A stretch of 64,000 bases of DNA, from assembly GCF_014200755.1 (NCBI RefSeq), contig NZ_JACHCM010000002.1, positions 744,001-808,000 on the forward strand. Direction: 5' to 3'. Shown one piece after another: positions 8,811 to 17,449 of this stretch. Below the pieces are notes generated by a model. The model was not told the DNA's origin. It saw only the letters and a program-made list of their open reading frames with translations, and searched no databases. A program made the translations under genes and the position numbers. This DNA comes from Rhodanobacter sp. ANJX3 (GTDB lineage: Bacteria; Pseudomonadota; Gammaproteobacteria; Xanthomonadales; Rhodanobacteraceae). The first letter of the stretch is position 1; each line of letters opens with the position of its first letter.

Positions 8811-9416
8811 TCAAAACGACGGGTGTGACAACTGATTGAGAAAGTAAGGAAGCACACGTGAGTCCATAAGCAGTGTGAAGATCACACCGTAGGCCGCACC
8901 CCACAGGTGCGCACTATGGTTGACGTTGCCCTGCCCGCGTCGATCCATGAAGATCGAGTAGCCCGTATAAAGCACGGCGTATATGATCGCCGGCAACGGT
9001 ATGACGAAGACGATGATTTTCTGCCATGGCGCCAGAAGAATGAAAGAGAACAACACGGCCGAGACGGCGCCCGACGCACCGAGGCTGCGGTAGCTGGCGT
9101 TGTTGCGATTCTTCACGTAGGTCGGAAGAATCGAGAACACCAGACCGCCGATATAGAACAGCGCAAAACCGAAGCCGCCCAGGTGTCCCGCAAAGAACCC
9201 TTCCATCACCTGACCGAAGAAATACAGCGTCAGCATATTGAAGAACAGATGGCCGAAGTCCGCATGCACCAGGCCGTAGGTCACCAGCCGGTGGTACTCG
9301 CGCTGCCTGGTGATCGCCGGCGGCCACAGGATCAGATCGTTCATCAGCCGGCTGTTCTTGAAAGCCATGAACGACACGATGCCGGTGATGGCGATAATAA
9401 TAAAAGTGACCGGCAT
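8811..9416 (-). CDS. rhomboid family intramembrane serine protease
   Basis: A 201-residue membrane protein with about six hydrophobic helices. The catalytic serine is Ser115 in GASGAV and the catalytic histidine is His170 in HSAHLWGAAYG. The loop motif HADFGHLFFNM is also present. Rhomboids cleave membrane-anchored proteins inside the bilayer. I start at ATG 9416, since the frame upstream to 9575 adds a Cys/Arg-rich, non-membrane leader not expected in the family. It is divergent from phzF-like at 9584. Confidence 0.9.
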   Translation of the reverse strand: MPVTFIIIAITGIVSFMAFKNSRLMNDLILWPPAITRQREYHRLVTYGLVHADFGHLFFNMLTLYFFGQVMEGFFAGHLGGFGFALFYIGGLVFSILPTYVKNRNNASYRSLGASGAVSAVLFSFILLAPWQKIIVFVIPLPAIIYAVLYTGYSIFMDRRGQGNVNHSAHLWGAAYGVIFTLLMDSRVLPYFLNQLSHPSF

Positions 9417-9583
9417 GGACGATTCCGCAAGAGATGGCAAAGCGTGACATCTTCGCGCTACCGCCGCATCTTGTCGACATGGCGGGCAGCTTTCGCGCGC
9501 AAGCCCGCTGACTCGACACGGTCTCCTATCGAAAACAACCACAGTCGAAAATATCGCCGCGCGATTGATCAGCAAGGATCACC

Positions 9584-10468
9584 ATGACTTCGTTCCGCTA
9601 CATGCATCTCGACGTATTTACCGCCAGCCTCGGCGGCGGCAATCACCTTGGCGTCGTGCTCGACGCCAAGGACTGGAGTGCGCAGGACATGCAGCGCTTT
9701 GCGCGCTGGACCAATCTTGTCGAAACAACGTTCCTGCTGCCGCCGGAGGATCCCAAGGCCAGCTACCGTGTGCGCATATTTACACCGCACAAGGAAATCC
9801 CGTTTGCCGGCCACCCCAGCATCGGTAGCGCACACGCAGCGCTGGAGTGCGGCCTGGTCGAACCGCGCGATGGCCAGCTGTGGCAGGAGTGCGGCGCCGG
9901 CACGCTGCCGATTCGCGTGCACGGCAACGGCGCCGAGCGCGAGCTGTCGCTGCTGTCGCCACCCCAGCTGGTGGTGCCAAGCAGTCATGACGCGCATCCG
10001 TTGTTGGCTCGCGCGCTCGCTGGTATCCGGCCGGGCAGGCTGCCGCCCGCCCTGGTGGAAGGGGGCCGTCGTTGGTGGCTGGTCGAAATTTCGGACGAAG
10101 CCGGCATTCGCGCATGGAAGCCCGATCATGCGGCCATTGGCGAATTGGCCAGAGCCACCAACAGCATGGGCGTGTGTGCGTTTGCGCGCAGCACGAGCAG
10201 CGAGTATCAACTCGTTGTCCGCGCACTCGCCGCCGGTGCCGGTATCGTCGAAGATCCCGCCTCAGGCGCGGCCAATGGCTGCATCGCGGCCTATCTCGCG
10301 GAAGTCGAACCGAACGGCAAGCTGGCGCGCGGCTACGTGATCAGCCAGGGTCGCGAGATGGGCCACGATGCCCGGCTTGTCGCCTCGATCGAGGGCGATG
10401 CGGTGTGGATCGGCGGCCGCACGGCCACCATCATCGAGGGAACCGTGAATTGGACACTGGGCGATTGA
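9584..10468 (+). CDS. PhzF family isomerase/epimerase
   Basis: A 294-residue protein of the PhzF/diaminopimelate-epimerase fold. It has the family N-terminus with LDVFTA, the catalytic-glutamate segment NLVETTFLL (Glu47), the GHPSIGSAHA motif and the C-domain EDPASGAANGCIAAYL. PhzF of phenazine synthesis isomerises a dihydrohydroxyanthranilate, but no other phenazine genes are nearby, so the substrate here is unknown. Transcribed alone. Confidence 0.9.
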   Translation: MTSFRYMHLDVFTASLGGGNHLGVVLDAKDWSAQDMQRFARWTNLVETTFLLPPEDPKASYRVRIFTPHKEIPFAGHPSIGSAHAALECGLVEPRDGQLWQECGAGTLPIRVHGNGAERELSLLSPPQLVVPSSHDAHPLLARALAGIRPGRLPPALVEGGRRWWLVEISDEAGIRAWKPDHAAIGELARATNSMGVCAFARSTSSEYQLVVRALAAGAGIVEDPASGAANGCIAAYLAEVEPNGKLARGYVISQGREMGHDARLVASIEGDAVWIGGRTATIIEGTVNWTLGD

Positions 10469-10519
10469 AGCAGAACTCGACTGGCGCCTGACTCCATCGC
10501 AGGCTTCGGTTATCGCGCT

Positions 10520-11404
10520 CTACTTGCGATCTTCCAGATGGGCGCGGCGCGCCGACACCAGCGCCAGCGCCGACCAGTCGACGTCTTCGTCGCCGGCAGC
10601 CAGTGCTTCGAGCAGGCTGTCGCGAACCACGCCGGCCAGCGGCAACGGCACGTGCGCACTGCCGCCAGCGGTCAAGGCCAGCTCGACATCCTTCAATCCC
10701 AGCGGTAGCTTCATGCCCGCCGGTTTGAAACGCTCCTCGGCAATCAGCTTGCCGTAGCCCTGATAGGCCGGCGAGGCAAACAGCGTGTTGGTCATCACGT
10801 CGAGGAAGTCGGCGGCGCTGATGTCATAGGCGCGAGTGAGCGCGGACGCCTCGGCCATGCTTTCGATCGCTGTCGCCAGCATGAAGTTGCCGGCAATCTT
10901 CACCACGTTGGCGCGCTCGGGCGCATCGCCCATCGGCCACAGTTTGGCCGACATGGCTTCGAGTAGCGGCCGTGCCTTCTCCACCGCCGATGCTTTGCCG
11001 GCGACCAGGATATTGAGTTTGCCGGCGGCAGCGACGTCGGGGCGACCGAATACCGGAGCCGCGATATATTCAAGCCCGCGCTTGGCATGTTCCTCGGCCA
11101 ACTCCTTGGCGAGCGCCACGGAAATAGTCGAGTGGTTCACGTGCACGGTGCCGGGGTCCATCGCGTCGAGCAGGCCGCTGTCCAGAATCGTTTCACGCAC
11201 CGCCTTGTCGTTGGCCAGCATGCTGCAAAGCACTTCGCCCTGCGCGGCGCGGTCGGCCGTGCGCGCCAGCTTGGCACCCAGCGACACCAGCGGCGCGGCG
11301 GCCGATTCGGAGCGGTTCCACACGGTTACCGTATGACCGGCGGCCAACAGATTGCTGGCCATCGCCGCGCCCATGGCGCCGAGACCTATGAATCCAACCT
11401 TCAT
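10520..11404 (-). CDS. NAD(P)-dependent 3-hydroxyisobutyrate dehydrogenase-type oxidoreductase
   Basis: A 294-residue beta-hydroxyacid dehydrogenase. The Rossmann motif GLGAMG is at residues 7-12, with the preferred start at ATG 11404 placing it at the very N-terminus. The catalytic lysine region is VVKIAGNFML with Lys169 and Asn173. The family covers 3-hydroxyisobutyrate, tartronate semialdehyde and succinic semialdehyde reductases; the sequence alone does not decide the substrate. It follows the BaiN-like flavoprotein gene on the same strand with an 83-base gap. Confidence 0.88.
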   Translation of the reverse strand: MKVGFIGLGAMGAAMASNLLAAGHTVTVWNRSESAAAPLVSLGAKLARTADRAAQGEVLCSMLANDKAVRETILDSGLLDAMDPGTVHVNHSTISVALAKELAEEHAKRGLEYIAAPVFGRPDVAAAGKLNILVAGKASAVEKARPLLEAMSAKLWPMGDAPERANVVKIAGNFMLATAIESMAEASALTRAYDISAADFLDVMTNTLFASPAYQGYGKLIAEERFKPAGMKLPLGLKDVELALTAGGSAHVPLPLAGVVRDSLLEALAAGDEDVDWSALALVSARRAHLEDRK

Positions 11405-11487
11405 GCATGCTTCCTCATTGTCATTGCAACGGCAAAGTGGAGCAGGTGCGATGTTCAGATCATGCGAAAGCGGCGGTACGCAGGCTC

Positions 11488-12702
11488 TCAGGCCACCTCG
11501 CCCGCCGCCTGCCCCGAGGCCCACGCCCACTGGAAGTTGTAGCCGCCCAGCCAGCCGGTAACGTCGACCACCTCGCCGATGAAATACAGGCCTGGCACAT
11601 GCTTGGACTGCATCGTGCTGGACGAAAGGCCGCGGGTGTCGACGCCGCCCAGGGTGACCTCGGCAGTGCGATAGCCTTCGGTGCCGCTGGCCGTGATCGG
11701 CCAGGCCTTGAGCTGATCGCCGATCTGGCTCAGCTCGGCCTCGCGGTACTGACGCATCGGCCGACTCTCGAACCACCGCTCGCATAGTCGCTGCGCCAGC
11801 CGCTTGGGCATCAAGTCGCCCAGCACGGTTTTCAGTTCAGCCAACGGCCGCACCGCGCGTTGCTCAACCAGCCAAGCACCGGCCTCGATATCCGGCAGCA
11901 GATCGAGGCGTAGATCGTCGCCCGGCTGCCAGTACGAGGAAATTTGCAGAATCGACGGACCGCTGATACCGCGATGGGTAAACAGCAGCCCGGCACGAAA
12001 CGACTGCCTGCCGACCTTTGTTTCCACGGCCGGCAACGCAACGCCGGCCAAATCCTGGTAGTGCTCCTGGTGCTTTCCGCTCAGCGTCAACGGCACTAGG
12101 CCTGCGCGCGTGGCCAACACCTCGTGACCGAACTGGCGCGCCAGTTCGTAACCGAAACCGCTGGCACCCATGCTGGGAATCGACAGGCCGCCGCAGGCCA
12201 CCACCAGCGATTCGGCCTGCACCTCGCCACGCGCGGTGGTCACGCTGAAACCGCCGTCGTTCTTGCGCACGCGTTTTACATCGCAGCTGGTTTCGATCGT
12301 CACGCCGGCCGCTTCGCATTCGTCCAGCAGCATGCGCACGATCTGCTTGGAGGAGTCGTCGCAGAACAGCTGGCCCAGCTCCTTCTCGTGATAGGCGATG
12401 CCGTGCTTCTGCACGAGTGCGATGAAGTCCCACGGCGTATAGCGCGCCAGCGCCGACTTGGCGAAATGCGGATTGGCCGACAGGTACTGCGTCGGCGTTA
12501 CGCCGAGGTTGGTGAAGTTGCAGCGCCCGCCGCCCGACATCAGGATCTTCTTGCCGACGCGGTTGGCGTGATCGACAACCAGCACCCTACGCCCGCGCTG
12601 GCCCGCGGCGATGGCGCACATCAGCCCGGCGGCGCCCGCGCCGACAATCAGCACGTCAGTTTCGATGGCGGCCACGTCAAAGGCCCTGGGCTGTGATGGC
12701 AT
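11488..12702 (-). CDS. BaiN/RdsA-type (HI0933-like) FAD-dependent oxidoreductase
   Basis: 404 residues. The N-terminal dinucleotide-binding motif is VLIVGAGAAGLMCAIAAGQRGRRVLVVDH, and the family signature VGKKILMSGGGRCNFTN follows. A late motif, GLYFIGEVVDVTGWLGGYNFQWAWASG, closes the FAD site. The family is often annotated as NAD(P)/FAD-dependent oxidoreductase or aminoacetone oxidase-like; its physiological reaction in most bacteria is unknown. It is divergent from yajQ. Confidence 0.9.
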   Translation of the reverse strand: MPSQPRAFDVAAIETDVLIVGAGAAGLMCAIAAGQRGRRVLVVDHANRVGKKILMSGGGRCNFTNLGVTPTQYLSANPHFAKSALARYTPWDFIALVQKHGIAYHEKELGQLFCDDSSKQIVRMLLDECEAAGVTIETSCDVKRVRKNDGGFSVTTARGEVQAESLVVACGGLSIPSMGASGFGYELARQFGHEVLATRAGLVPLTLSGKHQEHYQDLAGVALPAVETKVGRQSFRAGLLFTHRGISGPSILQISSYWQPGDDLRLDLLPDIEAGAWLVEQRAVRPLAELKTVLGDLMPKRLAQRLCERWFESRPMRQYREAELSQIGDQLKAWPITASGTEGYRTAEVTLGGVDTRGLSSSTMQSKHVPGLYFIGEVVDVTGWLGGYNFQWAWASGQAAGEVA

Positions 12703-12819
12703 AGACCCGTTTCGACGATGCCTGGGCCGGTTTCAATCGCTTAGTCATGCGGCATTATCCATCAGCCGGCCAGTCCGGCATCGCTTACACTGGTTCACCG
12801 ATCCACGAGAGTTATTGCC

Positions 12820-13302
12820 ATGCCCTCCTTTGACGTCATTTCCGAAGTCGACAAGCACGAACTCACCAATGCCGTCGATCAGGCCAACCGCGAACTCACC
12901 ACGCGCTTCGACTTCAAGGGTACCGATGCCCGATTCGAGCTGGACGATTTCGTGATCACGCAAATCGGCGCGAGCAAGTTCCAGCTCAATCAGATGATGG
13001 ATATCCTGCGCGGCCGGCTGGCAGCGCGAAAGATCGACGTGCGTGCATTGGATGTGGCCGATGCCGAAACCAACCTGGCCGGCGCCCGACAGAAAATCAC
13101 CGTCAAACAGGGCATCGAACAGCCGATCGCGAAAAAGCTGATCGCCTCGATGAAGGAAGCCAAGCTCAAGGTCGAGGCGCAGATCAACGGCGACAAGCTG
13201 CGCGTCAGCGGCAAGAAGCGCGACGATCTGCAGACCGCGATGGCCCTCTTGCGCAAGGCGGAAGTCGATCTGCCGCTGCAGTTCGACAACTTCCGCGACT
13301 GA
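12820..13302 (+). CDS. yajQ: YajQ family cyclic di-GMP-binding protein
   Basis: A 160-residue protein with the invariant start MPSFDVISEVDKHELTNAVDQ and the family segments TRFDFKGTDA, LRGRLAARKID and LRVSGKKRDDLQ. In Xanthomonas campestris the homologue binds c-di-GMP and acts with a LysR-type regulator in virulence control; in other bacteria YajQ binds nucleotides or RNA. No partner regulator is next to it here. Single gene. Confidence 0.95.
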   Translation: MPSFDVISEVDKHELTNAVDQANRELTTRFDFKGTDARFELDDFVITQIGASKFQLNQMMDILRGRLAARKIDVRALDVADAETNLAGARQKITVKQGIEQPIAKKLIASMKEAKLKVEAQINGDKLRVSGKKRDDLQTAMALLRKAEVDLPLQFDNFRD

Positions 13303-13353
13303 GTCTGCGCTCTCCGAGCCCGCGCCTTGCGTGCCCTGCGAGAGACGCGAAAA

Positions 13354-14046
13354 TCAGGCTTTCGACAGCAGCCGCCCACCCATCGCCATATTGACTGCAA
13401 CGACCAACGCGACCGCTGCGGCATGCGTCAGCAGATCGGTCGCTGCCGCGTCGTAGGCATGGCAGATTTCCAGCAGGCTCGCCGACGCGGCGGCACTGGC
13501 CAGCCCCACCAGCACGGCGGTGAGCACCGGGCGCAGCGGATAGGCACGGCGCAGCAACACGACCATCAGCGCGGACAGCGGTATCGAGAATCCGACGATG
13601 AAAACCAGGCAGTCCGCCGATTGATGCATCGTCGATATCTGCGTACCCGGGGCTATGACCTGACGCAGACAACCCAGCCCGCTGGCACCGATCCACAGCA
13701 GCGCGCCGGGCAGCGGCAACCATGCCCAGGCCGCGCGTCGGCCGGGCACGCTCAACGCAAAGGCAGCCCAGGCTGCGCTGATCGCGGTGAGCACGGCGCC
13801 GACGCCGGCCCAGGCAAGATCCGGTGTACCGGCAAAGCGCTGCGCCATGCCGGCAACGCCGTAATGCATCAGCAACACCGCGGCGATGGCCGCGACCACA
13901 AGCAGCCAACCCAGGGTGCGCAGCGACGGCGGCGGCAGCCGGCGCACCGGCACCAGTTCCGTGCTGAGGCGTCCGATCAGCGATTCGTAGGATCGCTCAC
14001 TGGACGCCGATGCGGGTTGAGGTCGCGGGTCGGACATGGCGATCAC
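13354..14046 (-). CDS. NrsF/OsrA-type (DUF1109) membrane anti-sigma factor
   Basis: 230 residues with about six hydrophobic segments and a short cytoplasmic N-terminus, as in the DUF1109 family that inhibits ECF sigma factors. A GTG at 14046 overlaps the sigma gene stop (GTGA); an ATG at 14037 is also possible. Cysteines at 126, 146 and 195 lie near membrane segments; the 146/195 pair has nearly the spacing recalled for the redox-sensing pair of Caulobacter NrsF. I infer that oxidation releases the sigma factor encoded just upstream. Confidence 0.85.
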   Translation of the reverse strand: MIAMSDPRPQPASASSERSYESLIGRLSTELVPVRRLPPPSLRTLGWLLVVAAIAAVLLMHYGVAGMAQRFAGTPDLAWAGVGAVLTAISAAWAAFALSVPGRRAAWAWLPLPGALLWIGASGLGCLRQVIAPGTQISTMHQSADCLVFIVGFSIPLSALMVVLLRRAYPLRPVLTAVLVGLASAAASASLLEICHAYDAAATDLLTHAAAVALVVAVNMAMGGRLLSKA

Positions 14047-14678
14047 GGCTCTCCGTTGAAACGTTCGCGCAACGCCTTCAGCGCGCGATGCAGATTGACC
14101 TTCAATGCGCCGGTATTGCGGCCAGTCAATTCGGCCGCTTCGCTCAGTGAACGTTCGTGCAGACCCATCTGCTCGACGGCTTCGCGCTGACCCGGCGGCA
14201 GCTCGGCGATAGCCTCGCGCAGGCGCTGCGCCCGCTGCATCTGCTCAGTCGCCGCACTGGCATCGTCGATATCGGCATGGTTGTCGAAAGCCATGTCGTC
14301 ATGAAGCTCGCGACTGTCGCGCCGGCCGCGGCTGCGCAGCGCATCGATAGCGCGGCGATTGGCGATCGCGGTCAGCCAGGCGTCATACGACCGCGAGGGG
14401 TCGTAGGTGTGGCGCACGCGATTGACCGTGATCAACGTCTCCTGCACCACGTCATCCAGACGATCCGTAGCGACGCCCTGTCGCCGCGCCGCCATGCGAA
14501 TCAGCAGGATCGAGTCGGCCAGTACCCGCTCGTACGCACGCCGGTCGCCCGACTGGGCAGCCGACATGAGTCGCGCCCGACGCTGGTCGGGCGTTTCATT
14601 GGCGCTAGCGGATACGGCTTCAGCCTGCACGGTTCGGGTAACGCTCGCCCACGGGAAAAGAGCGCTATCTAGACCCAT
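14043..14678 (-). CDS. ECF-type RNA polymerase sigma factor (SigF/ECF16-like)
   Basis: With the start at ATG 14678 the protein has 211 residues. The region-2 core reads LDDVVQETLITVNRVRHTYDPSRSYDAWLTAIANRRAID; region 4 reads LPPGQREAVEQMGLHERSLSEAAELTGRNTGALKVNLHRALKAL, with a normal linker. The frame is open to 14801, but a promoter motif at 14743-14768 on this strand would transcribe from about 14736, so longer forms starting upstream of it are unlikely. The start is not certain (no strong ribosome site). It is translationally coupled to the NrsF-type anti-sigma gene. Confidence 0.88.
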   Translation of the reverse strand: MGLDSALFPWASVTRTVQAEAVSASANETPDQRRARLMSAAQSGDRRAYERVLADSILLIRMAARRQGVATDRLDDVVQETLITVNRVRHTYDPSRSYDAWLTAIANRRAIDALRSRGRRDSRELHDDMAFDNHADIDDASAATEQMQRAQRLREAIAELPPGQREAVEQMGLHERSLSEAAELTGRNTGALKVNLHRALKALRERFNGEP

Positions 14679-14742
14679 GAAGGCGTTGGCGGTCAAGCTG
14701 TGCGGCACGATCACTCCGAATAGATGCATCTTCTGGAGTGCT

Positions 14743-14768
14743 TTCGCCGCATCTGTGGCTGGGGTTAC
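14743..14768 (-). promoter_or_regulatory. predicted ECF (SigF-like) promoter of the sigma/anti-sigma operon
   Basis: On the minus strand GTAACC (14768-14763) is followed by 16 bases and then CGAA (14746-14743). This matches the SigF-type consensus I recall from Caulobacter, GTAACC-N16-CGAA. It implies autoregulation of the sigma factor. Confidence 0.7.
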
Positions 14769-14831
14769 CCCGTAAGTAGAACTCGTCAGCAGATAACTCA
14801 CGAATTCCGTGAAACGCTTTGCCGCTTCCTG

Positions 14832-14857
14832 GTAACCGCGACGCCGCTGTCGACGAA
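14832..14857 (+). promoter_or_regulatory. predicted ECF (SigF-like) promoter of the dipZ-msrB unit
   Basis: GTAACC (14832-14837), 16 bases, CGAA (14854-14857): identical in motif and spacing to the site on the opposite strand 65 bases away. Transcription would begin near 14864, about 30 bases before the dipZ-like start at 14894. Confidence 0.72.
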
Positions 14858-14893
14858 TAGTCTGTGGAACCTCCTGAATCCAATGATGCGTAC

Positions 14894-16615
14894 ATGATTA
14901 TTCTGATCCTCGCGTTTCTTGGCGGCGTGCTGACCATCCTCAGCCCCTGCATCCTGCCGGTGCTGCCATTTGTGTTTGCCCGCTCGGATCGACCATTCGC
15001 GCGCAACGGCCTGCCCATGCTGCTGGGCATGGCCATTACCTTTGCGGCGGTCGCCACGCTGGCGGCTCTGGGCGGCGGCTGGGCAGTACACGCGAACCAG
15101 TACGGCCGTATCGTTGCGCTGGTGGTACTGGCGTTTCTCGGCCTGACCCTGCTGTCGACGCACCTGGCGGAGTGGATCACTCGCCCGTTTGTGGCGCTGG
15201 GCAATAAGCTGTCCCAAGGCTCGTCGGGTAACGAGGATTCGATCTGGTCGGCGGCTGGCCTAGGCGTAGCGACAGGCCTGCTGTGGGCGCCGTGTGCCGG
15301 GCCGATTCTGGGCCTGCTGCTGACCGCGGCGGCACTGAACGGCGCCAGCGTGCAGACCACCCTCTTGTTGCTGATCTACGCCCTAGGTGCCGCCACATCG
15401 CTTGGTGTGGCGCTGCTGATCGGCGGCAAGGTGTTTGCGCTGATGAAGCGCTCGCTCGGTACCGGCGAATGGGTACGCCGCGGGCTCGGCGTGCTGGTGC
15501 TGGCCGGTGTCGCCGCCATTGCGCTGGGCGTCGATACGGGGTGGCTGACCCGCGTTTCGCTGACCAGTACCGGCGGCATCGAGCAGAAGCTGATCAATGC
15601 GGTGAGTCCGCCGCAGGCGCCCGAGTCCGTGCCGCAGGCCGGCGCCGCGCTGCCGGTGGAAGGCCAGATGCCGTCGCTCGCCGGTGCTACGCAGTGGATC
15701 AACAGCCCACCGCTGACTACCGAATCGCTGCGCGGCAAAGTAGTGCTGGTCGACTTCTGGACTTACTCCTGCATCAACTGCATCCGCTCGCTGCCGTATG
15801 TGCGCGGCTGGGCCGACAAGTACAAGGATCACGGCCTGGTGGTGATCGGCGTGCACGCACCCGAGTTTGCCTTCGAGAAAGATCCAGCCAATGTCGCAAA
15901 GGCAGTAAAGGATCTGGGCGTGGACTACCCGGTCGCGCTGGATAACAACTATGCAATATGGCAAGGCTTCCACAACCAGTACTGGCCAGCGCATTACTTC
16001 GTCGATGCCGAAGGACAGATTCGCCATCATCACTTCGGCGAAGGCGGCTATGCGGAAAGCGAGGATCTGCTGCGCCGTCTGCTGACCGAAGCCGGTCAGA
16101 AGAACCTGCCTGGCGGCTACGTCAGCGGAACGCAGCAAGGTGTCGAAGCGGCCGCATCGCGCAGCGCCACGGTATCGCCGGAAACCTACGTCGGCTACGC
16201 CCGGGCACTGAACTTCGCCGGCGGCAAGGTCGCGCACGACGACGCTTGGGATTACCGCGCGCCCGACACGCTGACCAGCAACCAGTGGTCACTCGACGGG
16301 CGCTGGACCGTGCACGCGGAAAACGCGCAGTTGGACAAGGCTGGCGGGCACGTCGTCTATCGCTTCCGCGGACGCGACCTGCACCTGGTGCTCGGCCCCG
16401 CGGCCGACGGCAAACCGATCCGCTTTCGCGTACACATCGACGGCAAGGCGCCGGGTGCGGATCACGGCATGGATACCGACGCCGACGGCAACGGCGTGAT
16501 CGACGCGCAGCGGCTTTACCAGCTGGTGCGCCAGGCCGGCGGCAGCGGCGAGCGCCTGTTCGACATCGAATTTCTTGACCCTGGCGTGCAGGCCTATGCC
16601 TTCACGTTCGGCTGA
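14894..16615 (+). CDS. dipZ: DipZ-type thiol:disulfide transporter (CcdA + TlpA-like + C-terminal sugar-binding-like domain)
   Basis: 573 residues in three parts. Residues 1 to about 230 form a CcdA-like membrane domain with redox cysteines Cys19 (ILSPCILP) and Cys134 (WAPCAGP). Next is a periplasmic thioredoxin-like domain with C-I-N-C (Cys293, Cys296 in WTYSCINCIRSLP). The C-terminal module (ALNFAGGK, FRGRDLHLVLGP, RVHIDGKAPG) is like that of mycobacterial DipZ. It should carry electrons from cytoplasmic thioredoxin to the periplasm. ATG 14894 was chosen because the first helix begins there and the predicted ECF promoter starts transcripts near 14864. MsrB downstream is the likely electron acceptor. 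Confidence 0.9.
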   Translation: MIILILAFLGGVLTILSPCILPVLPFVFARSDRPFARNGLPMLLGMAITFAAVATLAALGGGWAVHANQYGRIVALVVLAFLGLTLLSTHLAEWITRPFVALGNKLSQGSSGNEDSIWSAAGLGVATGLLWAPCAGPILGLLLTAAALNGASVQTTLLLLIYALGAATSLGVALLIGGKVFALMKRSLGTGEWVRRGLGVLVLAGVAAIALGVDTGWLTRVSLTSTGGIEQKLINAVSPPQAPESVPQAGAALPVEGQMPSLAGATQWINSPPLTTESLRGKVVLVDFWTYSCINCIRSLPYVRGWADKYKDHGLVVIGVHAPEFAFEKDPANVAKAVKDLGVDYPVALDNNYAIWQGFHNQYWPAHYFVDAEGQIRHHHFGEGGYAESEDLLRRLLTEAGQKNLPGGYVSGTQQGVEAAASRSATVSPETYVGYARALNFAGGKVAHDDAWDYRAPDTLTSNQWSLDGRWTVHAENAQLDKAGGHVVYRFRGRDLHLVLGPAADGKPIRFRVHIDGKAPGADHGMDTDADGNGVIDAQRLYQLVRQAGGSGERLFDIEFLDPGVQAYAFTFG

Positions 16616-16720
16616 CCCTGAGTGATCGCCAGTGGATCTGCTCGTATTGCGGCGTTCGCTGTGAAATGACAACACGCCACCGGCATCGTTTCTGCTGCAT
16701 CTGATTCAACGGAGGTTTCC

Positions 16721-17335
16721 ATGTCACGTATCAATGAAACACTTGCGGCGGATCGTCGTCACTTCATTCGTGCTGCCGTCACCGGCGGTGCCGTGCTGGC
16801 CATCGGCGGCGGTCTTTTCCTTCCACGATTGTTCGCGGCGGACTCCGTGGCTGAAAATATGCCGATCGGCAAACCGGGCAAGGTATTGCTCGAGGTTTTT
16901 TCCGACGACGGTAAAGATCTGGGGGCACACCCGGTGCCCCGACTGATCCTCAGCGATGCGCAGTGGAAGCAGCGATTGTCGCCAGCGAGCTTCGATGTGC
17001 TGCGTCGCGACGGCACCGAGCGTGCCTTCAGTGGCGATCACGAAAAGCCCGCCACACCCGGTCTTTTTCGCTGTGTCGGCTGCGCAACGGCGCTGTACGA
17101 CGCCGCCACCGAATTCGACTCGGGCACCGGCTGGCCGAGCTTCTGGCAACCGATCGCCAAGATCAACGTGATCGAAAAACACGACAGCACGTTCGGCATG
17201 GACAGGGTGGAAATTCGCTGTGCCAACTGCGACAGCCATCTGGGCCATGTTTTCGACGACGGCCCGAAGCCGACCGGCCTGCGCTACTGCATGAATGCCG
17301 TGGCGCTGCGGTTTGTTCCGAGAAAAGCTGCCTGA
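16721..17335 (+). CDS. msrB: Tat-exported peptide-methionine (R)-S-oxide reductase
   Basis: 204 residues. The N-terminus has a twin arginine (Arg12-Arg13 in DRRHFIRAA) before a hydrophobic stretch ending in LFAADS, a Tat signal. The MsrB domain has both zinc Cys pairs (Cys118/121 in CVGC and Cys167/170 in CANC), the GTGWPSFW motif and the catalytic Cys190 in RYCMN. It reduces methionine-R-sulfoxide in oxidised proteins, here in the periplasm. It lies 105 bases after dipZ with no ECF motif of its own, so it is probably read from the dipZ promoter; DipZ can supply electrons. Confidence 0.92.
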   Translation: MSRINETLAADRRHFIRAAVTGGAVLAIGGGLFLPRLFAADSVAENMPIGKPGKVLLEVFSDDGKDLGAHPVPRLILSDAQWKQRLSPASFDVLRRDGTERAFSGDHEKPATPGLFRCVGCATALYDAATEFDSGTGWPSFWQPIAKINVIEKHDSTFGMDRVEIRCANCDSHLGHVFDDGPKPTGLRYCMNAVALRFVPRKAA

Positions 17336-17396
17336 ACGGCGAGCCAAAGCCACGGCGTGAAATCCACGCGATGCTGCGAAAAAGCGCTTATAAAGT

Positions 17397-17432
17397 GAGC
17401 GCGCTCGATACATAAAGAGCGCGCTCTTTTTT
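17397..17432 (+). terminator. Rho-independent terminator after msrB
   Basis: GAGCGCGCTC, a 10-base loop, GAGCGCGCTC, then six T. It closes the dipZ-msrB unit before the SH3b gene. Confidence 0.9.
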
Positions 17433-17449
17433 CGCCGGAGATCGACGTG

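Noticed and set aside
14679-14801. Longer N-terminus of the sigma factor (start at 14801)
   Set aside because: It lies upstream of the predicted promoter on that strand and adds residues not found in ECF sigma factors.
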